A stretch of DNA of 64,000 bases from Peptoniphilus_A genitalis (lineage in GTDB: Bacteria; Bacillota; Clostridia; Tissierellales; Peptoniphilaceae): NCBI RefSeq assembly GCF_949769225.1, contig NZ_CATKPB010000008.1; one strand, given 5' to 3'. This document shows, in pieces, positions 30,850 through 39,506 of the stretch. The notes below the pieces were generated by a model that saw only the letters and a program-made list of their open reading frames with translations, searched no databases and was not told the origin of the DNA. Each line of letters starts with the position of its first letter. Within the stretch, counting starts at the first letter, position 1. The translations under genes and the position numbers were made by a program.

Positions 30850-31416
30850 TTGAATTGGAAAAGTAAAGATTATCTATATTATAAAATCATGCAGTTTTTT
30901 CATGATAACAAAGTCGAACCTAACATCGACCTTGAGAAATTATGTAAAGAAAAAAATTGGTTCTTGATACCTTATCCTGAAAATAAAATGGAAACTTTAA
31001 AATCTATTTCAAAAGACGGATTCACAGTCAAAGATGGTAATAATTTTTTCATAAATTACAATCCTGAACTAAAGTCAGAATGTTATGGTCGATATAGGTT
31101 TACTATTGCCCATGAAATTGGACACATATATCTATATCATCATATTTTTGTTGATGATTATGTACTGATGCATTGTGATGACAAAAAAACCATTTGGGAA
31201 CAGCATGCAGATTTATTCGCACAAAATTTATTAATGCCTATAAAATACAAAGATTATTACAAAAATAATAATACTAGAGTTCTACAAGATAAATTTGGTG
31301 TTAGTCGTGAAATGGTAAACACAAGGTTGAGTAAGCTATACCAAGATGAACTTTTTACAAGGAAATTAATAACAAAGTTTAGCAACAAAAATTTAAAATT
31401 TGGAGATAATATATGA
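30850..31416 (+). CDS. ImmA/IrrE-family metallopeptidase
   Basis: The 188-residue product starts at a TTG, with AAGGTGATG upstream overlapping the repressor stop. It contains RFTIAHEIGHIYLYHHIF, the HExxH zinc motif, and EQHADLFAQNLLMP with the third ligand, as in ImmA/IrrE peptidases. ImmA of ICEBs1 cleaves its neighbouring XRE repressor, which is the expected role here upon DNA damage or other signals. The C-terminal helical part (FGVSREMVNTRLSKLY) is also usual for the family. Confidence 0.9.
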   Translation: MNWKSKDYLYYKIMQFFHDNKVEPNIDLEKLCKEKNWFLIPYPENKMETLKSISKDGFTVKDGNNFFINYNPELKSECYGRYRFTIAHEIGHIYLYHHIFVDDYVLMHCDDKKTIWEQHADLFAQNLLMPIKYKDYYKNNNTRVLQDKFGVSREMVNTRLSKLYQDELFTRKLITKFSNKNLKFGDNI

Positions 31417-32687
31417 AAGTATTAAAAATAATTATTGGATCATTTTTCATTTTTATATCTATTGGAGGTTTCATTTCTAAGGATTTTCTACTTGCGACGG
31501 TAGTTTTATTAATAGGCTTGTTTTTAGTTAAAAGTGCTATAAAAAATAAAAAAGTCATCAACTCTAAGAAAACGCATGATGACAATATTCAAATAAAAGA
31601 AAAAGAAGATAAATCCAATAATGTAATTGAAAATAAGGATAATAAATCTGTAAAAAATGTTTCTGATATAAATAATAAAGTTAAAGATTTAAAAAAAGAA
31701 CCTGATGACAATGTTGGCTTAAATAAAAATGAGAATAAAGCAAACAATGTAATTAAAATCAAAAATGATAAGCCTGTAAAAAATACTTCTAGTAAAGATA
31801 ATGAATATAATAATTTGAACTCAAACTTAAAAGATTTTACAATAATCGATTTTGAAACTACTGGCATATCTGTATTTAACAATGAGATTATAGAAATAGG
31901 AGCAATAAAAGTAAGAGATTTGGAAATTGTTGATACTTATGAAACGCTATGCAATCCACTTAAAAGTATAGAAAATGATTATATACACGGAATAAAAGAT
32001 AGTGATGTTTTAAATTATAAATATCCAACAGCCTATATGGACGATTTGTTAGCTTTTATTGGGGATGACACAATTTTTGCGTATAATGCTCCATTTGATA
32101 TTGAGTTTCTCAACTCTTATTTAAAAGACAACATTTCAAATAAGGTGGTTGATGTTTTGTCGCTTGCTCGTGCTCGAGAAAATAGAGAATCTTATAAGCT
32201 AGTAGATGTAAGAAAAGACTTAAATATTAATACAGAGTGCCACAGATCCGTCGGAGATTGTGAAGCTACCCTTGAATACTATAAGTACATGCTTTTCGAA
32301 TATGATATAAAGAGACTTCAGTACTGTAATATCGATTCTGATTTAAGTAAGTTAAGAGCGAAACACTCTAATAAATATGCTGATTATATTTTAGAGAAGC
32401 ATACTGCTGACTCATCTACATTTGATAATCAACATTATTTTTATGATAAAAATATTTGCTTTTCAGGAGATTTTGAAAACTTATCAAAAGCCGATGCATA
32501 TTTAAAAATTATTGATATTGGTGGAAATATTCAAAAGAATGTAACTTTAAAAACTAACATATTAGTTTTAGGAAATCAAAATACAAAAACCACAAAAGAG
32601 AAAAAGGCTGATGAATATAATCTTAGGCCAAATATAAATATAGAGAAAATATATGAAAAAGATTTTTTAAAATTATTAGAAAAATAA
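31413..32687 (+). CDS. Membrane-anchored DEDDh exonuclease with BRCT-like C-terminus
   Basis: The 424-residue product starts with two hydrophobic segments (about 5-23 and 25-43). A linker of about 90 residues holds two similar units (DDNIQIKEKEDKSNNVIENK and DDNVGLNKNENKANNVIKIK). Residues about 140-310 are a DnaQ-like exonuclease: DFETTG near 147, FAYNAPFDIEFL near 222, and CHRSVGDCEAT near 273 give the D, E, D and H-x(4)-D residues. From about 338, FDNQHYFYDKNICFSGDFEN and GGNIQKNVTLKTNILVLGN resemble a BRCT domain. The ATG overlaps the ImmA stop, so it belongs to the lysogeny operon and is likely made in lysogens. It may act on incoming DNA; that is inference. Confidence 0.8.
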   Translation: MKVLKIIIGSFFIFISIGGFISKDFLLATVVLLIGLFLVKSAIKNKKVINSKKTHDDNIQIKEKEDKSNNVIENKDNKSVKNVSDINNKVKDLKKEPDDNVGLNKNENKANNVIKIKNDKPVKNTSSKDNEYNNLNSNLKDFTIIDFETTGISVFNNEIIEIGAIKVRDLEIVDTYETLCNPLKSIENDYIHGIKDSDVLNYKYPTAYMDDLLAFIGDDTIFAYNAPFDIEFLNSYLKDNISNKVVDVLSLARARENRESYKLVDVRKDLNINTECHRSVGDCEATLEYYKYMLFEYDIKRLQYCNIDSDLSKLRAKHSNKYADYILEKHTADSSTFDNQHYFYDKNICFSGDFENLSKADAYLKIIDIGGNIQKNVTLKTNILVLGNQNTKTTKEKKADEYNLRPNINIEKIYEKDFLKLLEK

Positions 32688-32726
32688 ATAAAAAAAATAG
32701 AGGACGTGACAAGCACATCCCCTAAT

Positions 32727-32749
32727 AAAGTGTTATAAATAACGCTTTT
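32727..32749 (+). terminator. Stem-loop after exonuclease gene
   Basis: AAAGTGTTAT and ATAACGCTTT form a 10-bp stem (one G-U pair) around AA, then TTCCCTTT. A second imperfect hairpin (GTGACAAGCAC) lies just before it. It likely ends the lysogeny transcript before the integrase gene. Confidence 0.5.
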
Positions 32750-32832
32750 CCCTTTGCAAAACAATTATACCACATTTATTAAATTAATTCTAACAGATTG
32801 AATTTTTGTGTCCTTAAATTAGGAGACAAAAA

Positions 32833-34026
32833 ATGGCAATCAAAAACTTAGGTGGCGGTCGCTACCAAATTCGTATTGACAAGAAAGATTATAGCACAGG
32901 TGCAAGGCAAACAAAAACCTTGACACTAGAAAGTAAACTCACTGGTAAGCAACTAGATGCTATGTTGTTTATTAAAGAAGCTGAGTTAGAAAGAGAGGTA
33001 GATAAAGAATTAAGTGATGTTTCCAATCCTGGAAACTTAAATTTAAAAGATTATTTTGAAAAAATATTTATTAAAAATAAGAAGCGTGAACAAAATACTA
33101 TTGATTGGTATGTAAGATATTTAGAAAATAGGACTTACGCTTATTTTGATAACAAAAAAGTTAAAAATATAAGCGAATTAGATGTCAAAAACTTTTTCTC
33201 TATGTTGGATAATGTTAAAAAATCTAATGGCAAGCCATTGTCACAAAAAACAAAGAAACATTATTTAACAGTTTTGAAAGCAATTTTTGAAGATTGTGTC
33301 GATAGAGATCTTATGGATAAAAACCCAACTAATAAAATTCAAGTGAGCGTTCCTAATAGGCCTTTATCGGTCTCTAAGTTCTACACCCCAGGGGAAATAA
33401 AGGATAACTTAGAAAAGCTTTCAGAATACGCTCCTATCGATAAATTAACCTATTTTGTTCTATCCTATGTATGTGGTTTTAGACCTGCAGAAATTATGGG
33501 ATTGATTTGGAACAAAATAAGCTTTGATAGAAAAGAAATTCTAGTAGATAAGTCATTAGCATCTACAAGTAAAGGATATATTTACAAAAGCACAAAGAAT
33601 GAAAATGTAAGGACATCTATTTTGACTGATTACGCAATTTCACTTTTAGAAATTCACAAAAATAATGAGAAGATGAAATATGCAAAGTTAAAATTAAAAA
33701 TTCCATTTGAAGAAAATTATGTTTTTACACTAGACGATGGATCTCATTGGACTAGAGGAAAATTCAGAGACTTTTGGTTTAAGTTTTGTAAACAACATGA
33801 CTTGAGATATATCCCACCTTATGGGTTGAGACATACCAGTGCAACATTACTAGCTTATGCCAATGTACCTTTACCAAGCATAGCTAAGCATCTAGGAGAT
33901 TACAGTATAGAATCAGCTCAAAAGTATATTCACGCAGTTGAGGACAGTAGAAATATGTTTGAAAGTGCTTTTGAATTACCAAGCAAGGATATTGTTAAAA
34001 AGAAAAATAATGTTATAACTTTTTAA
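32833..34026 (+). CDS. int: Tyrosine site-specific integrase
   Basis: The 397-residue product has an N-terminal arm-binding region (IKNLGGGRYQIRIDKKDYST), a SAM-like core-binding domain (about 65-165, TIDWYVRYLENRTYAYFDNK) and a catalytic domain: GFRPAEIMGLIW (first Arg), YGLRHTSATLLAYANV (HxxR), HLGDYSIESAQKYIHAVEDS (His and catalytic Tyr). It recombines attP with the chromosomal attB and reads toward the tRNA genes, typical for integration at a tRNA 3' end. GGAGAC lies upstream of the ATG. Confidence 0.95.
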   Translation: MAIKNLGGGRYQIRIDKKDYSTGARQTKTLTLESKLTGKQLDAMLFIKEAELEREVDKELSDVSNPGNLNLKDYFEKIFIKNKKREQNTIDWYVRYLENRTYAYFDNKKVKNISELDVKNFFSMLDNVKKSNGKPLSQKTKKHYLTVLKAIFEDCVDRDLMDKNPTNKIQVSVPNRPLSVSKFYTPGEIKDNLEKLSEYAPIDKLTYFVLSYVCGFRPAEIMGLIWNKISFDRKEILVDKSLASTSKGYIYKSTKNENVRTSILTDYAISLLEIHKNNEKMKYAKLKLKIPFEENYVFTLDDGSHWTRGKFRDFWFKFCKQHDLRYIPPYGLRHTSATLLAYANVPLPSIAKHLGDYSIESAQKYIHAVEDSRNMFESAFELPSKDIVKKKNNVITF

Positions 34027-34231
34027 AAAGTGGATACTTTTTTACAAACAAATTTTTAAATAGCTTATAATCAATGTTCTCTTTAAAAAAAAGTGGACAT
34101 TTGGTGTGGATTTTGGCATAAATAGACGGCAAAAAAACAATATTACACGGCAATAAAAAAATCGTGCATCATCATCAACCGCATGAAATACAAATAAACG
34201 GCAATTAACGATAATACACGATAATAAAAAA
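34027..34231. other. Integrase-to-tRNA gap, probable attachment region
   Basis: The 205 bases between the integrase stop and tRNA-Leu hold no gene. Three direct ACGGCAA copies (34126-34132, 34147-34153, 34198-34204) and two ACGATAA copies (34208-34214, 34218-34224) resemble integrase arm sites. AAAAAGTGGATACTTTTT just after the integrase stop is a weak hairpin. The core crossover would be at the 3' end of tRNA-Leu; the partner site is beyond the left edge. Confidence 0.5.
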
Positions 34232-34318
34232 TGGTGCTAAAGATGGGACTTGAACCCATACGATCTTTCGACCGCCAGATTTTGAGTCTGGTGCGTCTGC
34301 CAATTCCGCCACTCTAGC
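34232..34318 (-). tRNA. tRNA-Leu(CAA)
   Basis: The minus strand folds as a full tRNA. GCTAGAG pairs with CTTTAGC at the acceptor, the anticodon loop CTCAAAA in a CCAGA/TCTGG stem reads CAA, the long variable arm (GGTCGAAAGATC) is a class II Leu mark, GGTTCAAGTCC is the T arm, and CCA is encoded. It abuts the prophage at its 3' end, so it is the likely attachment site. Confidence 0.95.
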
Positions 34319-34327
34319 ATAAATAAA

Positions 34328-34349
34328 AAAGAAGTGCCAGGCACTTCTA
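34328..34349 (-). terminator. Terminator between tRNA-His and tRNA-Leu
   Basis: Minus-strand AGAAGTGCC and GGCACTTCT form a near-perfect stem with a tiny loop, followed by TTTTTTATTT. It ends tRNA-His transcripts or trims the tandem precursor. Confidence 0.75.
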
Positions 34350-34356
34350 AATATTG

Positions 34357-34434
34357 TGGGGTGGATAGTGGGAATCGAACCCACGATCTTCAGGACCACA
34401 ATCTGACGCCTTAACCAGCTAGGCCATATCCACC
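34357..34434 (-). tRNA. tRNA-His(GTG)
   Basis: On the minus strand GGTGGATA pairs with TATCCACC, giving the eight-pair acceptor with the extra G typical of tRNA-His. The anticodon loop TTGTGGT reads GTG, GGGTTCGATTCCC is the T arm, and CCA is encoded. Confidence 0.93.
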
Positions 34435-34485
34435 ACGAACAATACATATATAATAGCAAATTAAAAATGTATTGTCAATAAACAT

Positions 34486-35070
34486 TTATAAGTTCTCTAA
34501 CTTTTCTCTGAGATTTTTCAAGGCTCTTGCCCTGTGAGAAATTTCATTTTTTTCTTCGTGAGACATTTCTGCAAAAGTTTTGTCAAATCCATCTGGTATG
34601 AAGATGCTGTCGTATCCAAAACCATTGTCTCCTCTTTCCACTTCTGAAATCCTTCCTTGACAAACTCCTTCAATTGGAATTATATTTTTTTCAGAATCAA
34701 TTAAAATTATTTGAGTTTTAAAGTAGGCTGACCTATCTTCCTTGTCCTTTAAATTATTTAAAAGTTTCTCTCTGTTTTTCTTGTCATCATGTTCCGATGC
34801 ATATCTTGCTGAGTGAACTCCAGGCTCACCCTTAAGTGCATTGACAAAAAGTCCAGTATCATCTGCTAGAACTGCTAGGTCTACTCTCTTGGCCATGGCA
34901 TCTGCCTTTTTTAATGCGTTGTCATAAAGAGTTTCTCCATCTTCAATAACTTCAAAATCAAGTCCTTCAATGTCAGACTTGCCAAAAATTTCTATGTCTA
35001 GGTCTTCTAAAATTTCTCGTATTTCTCTTAATTTATTTTTGTTGTCAGTAGATAAAACTATTTTTTTCAT
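34486..35070 (-). CDS. rdgB: XTP/dITP pyrophosphatase (HAM1 family)
   Basis: The 194-residue protein removes non-canonical purine nucleotides (ITP, XTP) from the pool. It starts MKKIVLSTDNKNKLREIREI with the S-x-N-x-x-K substrate motif, followed by LADDTGLFVNAL, EPGVHSARYA and NGFGYDSIFIPDG, then FAEMSHEEKNEISHRARAL, the full family pattern. Length matches the family. Its ATG overlaps the stop of rph by four bases, so both are one operon, as in many Firmicutes. Confidence 0.97.
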   Translation of the reverse strand: MKKIVLSTDNKNKLREIREILEDLDIEIFGKSDIEGLDFEVIEDGETLYDNALKKADAMAKRVDLAVLADDTGLFVNALKGEPGVHSARYASEHDDKKNREKLLNNLKDKEDRSAYFKTQIILIDSEKNIIPIEGVCQGRISEVERGDNGFGYDSIFIPDGFDKTFAEMSHEEKNEISHRARALKNLREKLENL

Positions 35071-35783
35071 AAATTTTGCTCCAAAATTTCAAAATAATCA
35101 AAGATTTCTCCAATGCCTCTTTTTGCACCAAGTAAAAATTCATTTAACTCTTCAATAGAAAAAGTATCTTTTTCTCCCGTTCCTTGAATTTCTATAAGTT
35201 GGAAGTCGTCATTCATCACAACGTTTAAGTCAACATCTGCATTAGAATCTTCTTTAAAGTCCAAGTCAACTAGCTTTACTCCGTTGACCTTGCCAACACT
35301 AATAGCTGCAACTTTTGAAACAATTGGATCTTCTTCAAACTTATTGTTCTCTAAAGCTTTTTTAACTGCAAGCTTAAGGGCAATGTAGGACCCTGTTATT
35401 GCTGCTGTTCTTGTTCCTCCATCTGCAGAGATGACGTCGCAGTCAATCCAAATAGTCCTCTCTCCAATTTTATCTAAATCTATACAAGTTCTTAAGGCTC
35501 TTCCAATCAATCTAGAAATCTCGCTGCTTCTTCCATCAAGTTTCCCCTTGGAGATATCCCTAACTTTTCTAGTAGGGGTTGATCCAGGTAGCATTGAGTA
35601 TTCACTTGAAAGCCATCCCTTGTTTTTTCCTCTTAAAAATGCTGGAACCTTGTTTTCAATCATGGCACTGCAAATAACTCTTGTCTTACCACATTCAATT
35701 AAAACGGATCCATCGGGATGATCTAAATAATTTGGAGTGATCCTTATCTGTCTTGCTTCATCATTTTGTCTATCTTCTCTCAT
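35067..35783 (-). CDS. rph: Ribonuclease PH
   Basis: The 238-residue product trims the 3' ends of tRNA precursors by phosphorolysis. It begins REDRQNDEARQIRITPNYLD, then GSVLIECGKTRVICSAMIEN, FLRGKNKGWLSSEYSMLPGS, GRSSEISRLIGRALRTCIDL and DCDVISADGGTRTAAITGSY, all hallmark segments of RNase PH. Length is normal. It is coupled to rdgB. Confidence 0.97.
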   Translation of the reverse strand: MREDRQNDEARQIRITPNYLDHPDGSVLIECGKTRVICSAMIENKVPAFLRGKNKGWLSSEYSMLPGSTPTRKVRDISKGKLDGRSSEISRLIGRALRTCIDLDKIGERTIWIDCDVISADGGTRTAAITGSYIALKLAVKKALENNKFEEDPIVSKVAAISVGKVNGVKLVDLDFKEDSNADVDLNVVMNDDFQLIEIQGTGEKDTFSIEELNEFLLGAKRGIGEIFDYFEILEQNL

Positions 35784-35793
35784 AATTTCCCTT

Positions 35794-37140
35794 CTACTTG
35801 TCTACATAGGTATTCATATAATCTACTATACCATTATAGAGTCCTTGAGCCAATTTATCAATGTAGTCAGGGTCTTTAATCTTTTCTAGTTCATCTGGGT
35901 TTGATAAGAATCCAAGTTCTGCTAAAGCTGCAACATTCTTTGTCTTATTCAAAACAATGATTGCAGGTCTATTTATAATTCCACGGTTTACTGCTCCAGT
36001 TTCTTTTATAAGAGCTTTTTGAAGACAGTTTGCAAAATTCTTTTGAACTGTATCCTTTATTCTTACATTTTTTTCTGATGCATAAAGGACTTCTATACCC
36101 TTAGCACTAGAATTGTCAGCACTATTAAAGTGAATTGACAAGAATAAGTGGGCATCTCCATTATTAGAAACTCCTGCCCTATCTAAGAGCTGGATGTATT
36201 CGTCTCTCGTTCTTGTTATTGTTGGACTTATTTCACTATTTGCATTTAACTTATCCATTAGTCTTTCTGCAACTAAGAGATTGACAGTTTTTTCATAAGT
36301 TTCTCCGTCAAGGGCAATTGCACCTGAATCTTTGCCACCGTGTCCTGGGTCAATAACAATTTTTAATTTTCCATTTACTTCAATTCTGTTTTTTATTACT
36401 CTTTTAGCTTTTTCATCTGACTTTTCAAGATCTGCTTGGTCAAAGACTTTGTCCTTATTGCCATCATTGATTTCTTTCTTTATCTTATTAGTTTCTCTCT
36501 TTTCTTGATTAGATTGAAAATAATCACTGTCAAAAATAGATTTTGAATCAATTGACTTATTCTTGGATTTAGTCTTCTTATTGCTCTTAGAATTTTTATT
36601 CTTCTTAGTGTCTTTAGAATTTTCTTTATCGTCACCGTCAACAATCGACTTAGACTTGTCAGTGCTTATCTCTGCCCTAACTTCATCATTGTTCCAGTCA
36701 ACGTCATAGCCAAAAGTTTCTGATATAAACCTCAAAGGAACCATTGTTTTTGTTTCTTTTCTCGGACTTGAATAAAGAGCAAGTTGAGGAGCTTGTGCAT
36801 TATCTAGGCTGACTTTTTTTCCGTTTACACTTACATTAGGACTGTTGATCTTCATGTCGATTACATCGCCATTAAGACTTATCTTGATAGACTTGTCCTT
36901 GTTGTTCCACTTAACATCTGCCCCAAGATTTTCTGTGATTTCACGAATAGGCACAAAGGTCCTCCCTTGTTTTATGTAGGGAGAGAATTCTGTGTTCAAG
37001 AGTTTACCGTTAACTAGAACTCCTGCTTCCTTAACTTGAAACTGAGTTTTACCTATACTTACATTAAATAAATTATTGGCAAATACTGGGCTTACAAGTA
37101 GTGCCAAAGACAATATTGAAATTTTAATAATTCTTTTCAT
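35794..37140 (-). CDS. Secreted N-acetylmuramoyl-L-alanine amidase with copper-amine-oxidase-like domains
   Basis: The 448-residue precursor has a signal peptide (residues 1-21, KRIIKISILSLALLVSPVFA). Residues about 25-155 hold two copper amine oxidase N-terminal-like units (GRTFVPIREITENLGADVKW and TMVPLRFISETFGYDVDWNN), thought to attach to cell wall material. A Lys/Ser/Asn-rich linker covers 165-250. The catalytic Amidase_3 domain follows: IVIDPGHGGKDSGA, LFLSIHFNSADN, and VAALAELGFLSNPDE. It cuts the sugar-peptide bond of peptidoglycan in growth or division. Confidence 0.92.
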   Translation of the reverse strand: MKRIIKISILSLALLVSPVFANNLFNVSIGKTQFQVKEAGVLVNGKLLNTEFSPYIKQGRTFVPIREITENLGADVKWNNKDKSIKISLNGDVIDMKINSPNVSVNGKKVSLDNAQAPQLALYSSPRKETKTMVPLRFISETFGYDVDWNNDEVRAEISTDKSKSIVDGDDKENSKDTKKNKNSKSNKKTKSKNKSIDSKSIFDSDYFQSNQEKRETNKIKKEINDGNKDKVFDQADLEKSDEKAKRVIKNRIEVNGKLKIVIDPGHGGKDSGAIALDGETYEKTVNLLVAERLMDKLNANSEISPTITRTRDEYIQLLDRAGVSNNGDAHLFLSIHFNSADNSSAKGIEVLYASEKNVRIKDTVQKNFANCLQKALIKETGAVNRGIINRPAIIVLNKTKNVAALAELGFLSNPDELEKIKDPDYIDKLAQGLYNGIVDYMNTYVDK

Positions 37141-37211
37141 TTAATTCACCTAGATAAAAGTTTATAAACTTTAGTAATTAATGTCAACAATGTAACCAAA
37201 TTGTAATAATT

Positions 37212-38195
37212 TTAAACCACCTTATAAAGCTCGTCAGGATCTGGATCTTGTAAGCTAATTTCCCTGTCCTTGTACTTAACTACAGCTTGCTTTTCATTGT
37301 TTATCTCGCCAATTTTTGTAACTTTTATTCCACTAGCTTCTGCTTCTTCTTTAAAGTCATCAAAATTTTCTCTATCGAAAACCATTAACATGGATCCACT
37401 AGAAATTAATTTCATTGGATTGATTTTATAAAAATCACAAATCTTTTTTGTCACATCTAGTAGTGGAATTGAATCATTAAAAATTCTAATTCCATGACCA
37501 AGGGCTTTAGAAGTTTCCCACACTGCACCAAAAAGTCCACCTTCAGTGATGTCGTGCATGTGCTTAACGCCATACTTGCCTGCAATTTTTGATTCTTTAA
37601 GGACAGAAATTTCCTTTGAAAGTGATTTTGCAAACTCATATTCTTCTTTACTTAAAATTTCTTTTACTTCCTTTTTCTCATGGGCTATTATGCTTGTTCC
37701 CTCTATGCCGAGATATTTGGAAACTGCAAGGACATCTCCTGCCTTCACTTTCTTTAGGTCGGGCCTTCTATTTTTATCAACCCTTCCAATAACTGTTGTT
37801 GAAATTACAATTTTATTTACAGCGTCAGTGACCTCTGTGTGACCACCTACAATATCAACATTTAATTCTCTTGCAGTTCTTGTTGCATCATCTACAATTT
37901 CCTTTAAGTCATCAAGATCTGCTGATGGTGGAATTAATAATGTCATCAAAACTCCTACTGGATCTGCACACTGACAGCTCACATCATTTACAGAAATATT
38001 TATGGCAAGAGCCCCAAGATTTTTTGACGCTCCTGTTATGGGATCAGTTGATGCAACAATAAGGTCTCCCCCAAAGTCCATGACTGCATTGTCAAGGCCA
38101 GTACCTCCACCCATAATAACTTCTTCTCTATTTGAAACTAGCTTGTCGAAAATATATTTTTCCAACATATCTGTTTTTAATTTTCCAATCTCCAT
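37212..38195 (-). CDS. AIR synthase-related protein (PurM/HypE-like)
   Basis: The 327-residue product has the two-domain ATP-binding fold of the PurM/HypE/SelD/ThiL superfamily: VIMGGGTGLDNAVMDFGGDL, STDPITGASKNLGALAINIS with VNDVSCQCADPVGVL (metal-nucleotide loop), then ELNVDIVGGHTEVTDAVNKI and MHDITEGGLFGAVWETSKAL. Members of this subgroup lack the HypE C-terminal Cys motif and have unknown substrates. No hydrogenase genes are near. It lies in the same direction as the pilus genes without clear functional link. Confidence 0.75.
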   Translation of the reverse strand: MEIGKLKTDMLEKYIFDKLVSNREEVIMGGGTGLDNAVMDFGGDLIVASTDPITGASKNLGALAINISVNDVSCQCADPVGVLMTLLIPPSADLDDLKEIVDDATRTARELNVDIVGGHTEVTDAVNKIVISTTVIGRVDKNRRPDLKKVKAGDVLAVSKYLGIEGTSIIAHEKKEVKEILSKEEYEFAKSLSKEISVLKESKIAGKYGVKHMHDITEGGLFGAVWETSKALGHGIRIFNDSIPLLDVTKKICDFYKINPMKLISSGSMLMVFDRENFDDFKEEAEASGIKVTKIGEINNEKQAVVKYKDREISLQDPDPDELYKVV

Positions 38196-38222
38196 TTTTT
38201 ACACCTCTCAAGAATTTTACAC

Positions 38223-39503
38223 TTATTTGATTTGCATTTCAAATTTATTAAAACCATTTTCCTTGTAAAAATTCTTGCTAACAATATTTAGGTTCTTAAA
38301 TTTTTTGTTAAAATAAGCCTCATCTTTAACAAGTCCTTTAACAAGTATCCTTCCCTTATCAAAGTTGTAGGAAGTTATAACTAAGTTATCATCTTCAAGT
38401 TTTTGTATTTCAGAAATTTTTTCTATAAATTTTTTATTTCTTTCTTGAAACCTATCTGATGATAAGTCTATTTTTTCATTTTCCATTTCTTGAGAACTTA
38501 TTATTTTGTTTGTGATTTCCTTTTCTTTCTTGAGCTTATTGTAGTAAAGAAGGTTGGAAAATATTAAAATCAAAATCGCCAAGGGTAGAACAAAGTTAAT
38601 ATAATTTTTATTTTCCCTAGCCTTCTTCTTTTCTTTTGCATCAGGAAGACTAATTTCTAAATTTTTTCCAATATATTCAAAATCCAAATTGCTATAAGAC
38701 TTTAGGATGTCTTTTATAGTTTCTGAGTCGGCAATCCTTCCACAGAGTTGAATTTTATCTCCCCCAGAGAAATTTTCTATCTTGCTTATATGTCTAAGGA
38801 AGAAATTCTTATACTTAAAGAGAAAGTCCTCTTCAACTTTCTGTTCCTCTATGTCGTAGGAAAGATTGATTATGTTGGAAGCATTCTTCTCTTCTAGTTG
38901 GTTGTCTTCTATCATCATTTCGATGTTTTCATCATAAATTTTGTCATAAAATTTTAACAACTTGTCTTCTACAGAAATTAATTTTATGTAACTTGCTTGT
39001 ATCTCTACAAACTTGCCATCTTTTGAGAGGCTTTGACCTTCTGGAAGAATTTCATAGTTTGCAACTTCTAACTTCCCCAAAACTTCCTTTAAATCTTCTA
39101 GAATTTTCTTGGGAACAAGGTCAATGGAAAGATTCAATGCCTTTGCTGTAGAATTTTTCTTGTAAAAAATTTCATAATCACTTAAATTAAAGTCGCCATA
39201 ATCTTCTAATTCAAGCTTTAAAAAGTCCCTTATCTCACTCTCATCAATTTCTGGAACTTTGTAGTTGATATGGATGATGGAAGTAGAATCAAAAATAATA
39301 AAGACCCTGTCCTTCTTTTTTAAGTCTAGCTTCTTAAAAACTTTGCTCATCTTATAGAAAAAATGATGATAATCTAAAATATTCCCATCCCTATAAATCC
39401 TATAGGGCATGGGAATACTAGTCTTTTCTTTTTCACTTTTAGTCTCGTCAAAAATATTTATAAATCCATCGTTAAGTTTAATTTTTATTTTTCTGTCAAA
39501 CAT
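38223..39503 (-). CDS. Type IV pilus assembly protein, PilM-PilN-like fusion
   Basis: The 426-residue product comes after the pilus genes. Residues 1-285 look like a degenerate PilM (actin-like) domain, with VFIIFDSTSIIHINYKVPEI and EIRDFLKLELEDYGDF. A membrane helix at about 303-323 (INFVLPLAILILIFSNLLYY) is followed by a PilN-like segment (KIISSQEMENEKIDLSSDRF, LVITSYNFDKGRILVKGLVK). In other bacteria PilM and PilN are separate and form the inner-membrane platform. The fused order is consistent with a PilM-PilN partner joined in one chain. Confidence 0.65.
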   Translation of the reverse strand: MFDRKIKIKLNDGFINIFDETKSEKEKTSIPMPYRIYRDGNILDYHHFFYKMSKVFKKLDLKKKDRVFIIFDSTSIIHINYKVPEIDESEIRDFLKLELEDYGDFNLSDYEIFYKKNSTAKALNLSIDLVPKKILEDLKEVLGKLEVANYEILPEGQSLSKDGKFVEIQASYIKLISVEDKLLKFYDKIYDENIEMMIEDNQLEEKNASNIINLSYDIEEQKVEEDFLFKYKNFFLRHISKIENFSGGDKIQLCGRIADSETIKDILKSYSNLDFEYIGKNLEISLPDAKEKKKARENKNYINFVLPLAILILIFSNLLYYNKLKKEKEITNKIISSQEMENEKIDLSSDRFQERNKKFIEKISEIQKLEDDNLVITSYNFDKGRILVKGLVKDEAYFNKKFKNLNIVSKNFYKENGFNKFEMQIK

Positions 39504-39506
39504 AAT

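Noticed and set aside
34205..34459. Open frame of 84 codons over the two tRNA genes
   Set aside because: It runs through two complete tRNA structures and has no ribosome binding site.
37212..38195. Hydrogenase maturation factor HypE
   Set aside because: The C-terminal Cys motif of HypE is missing and no hydrogenase genes are near, so only the superfamily is named.
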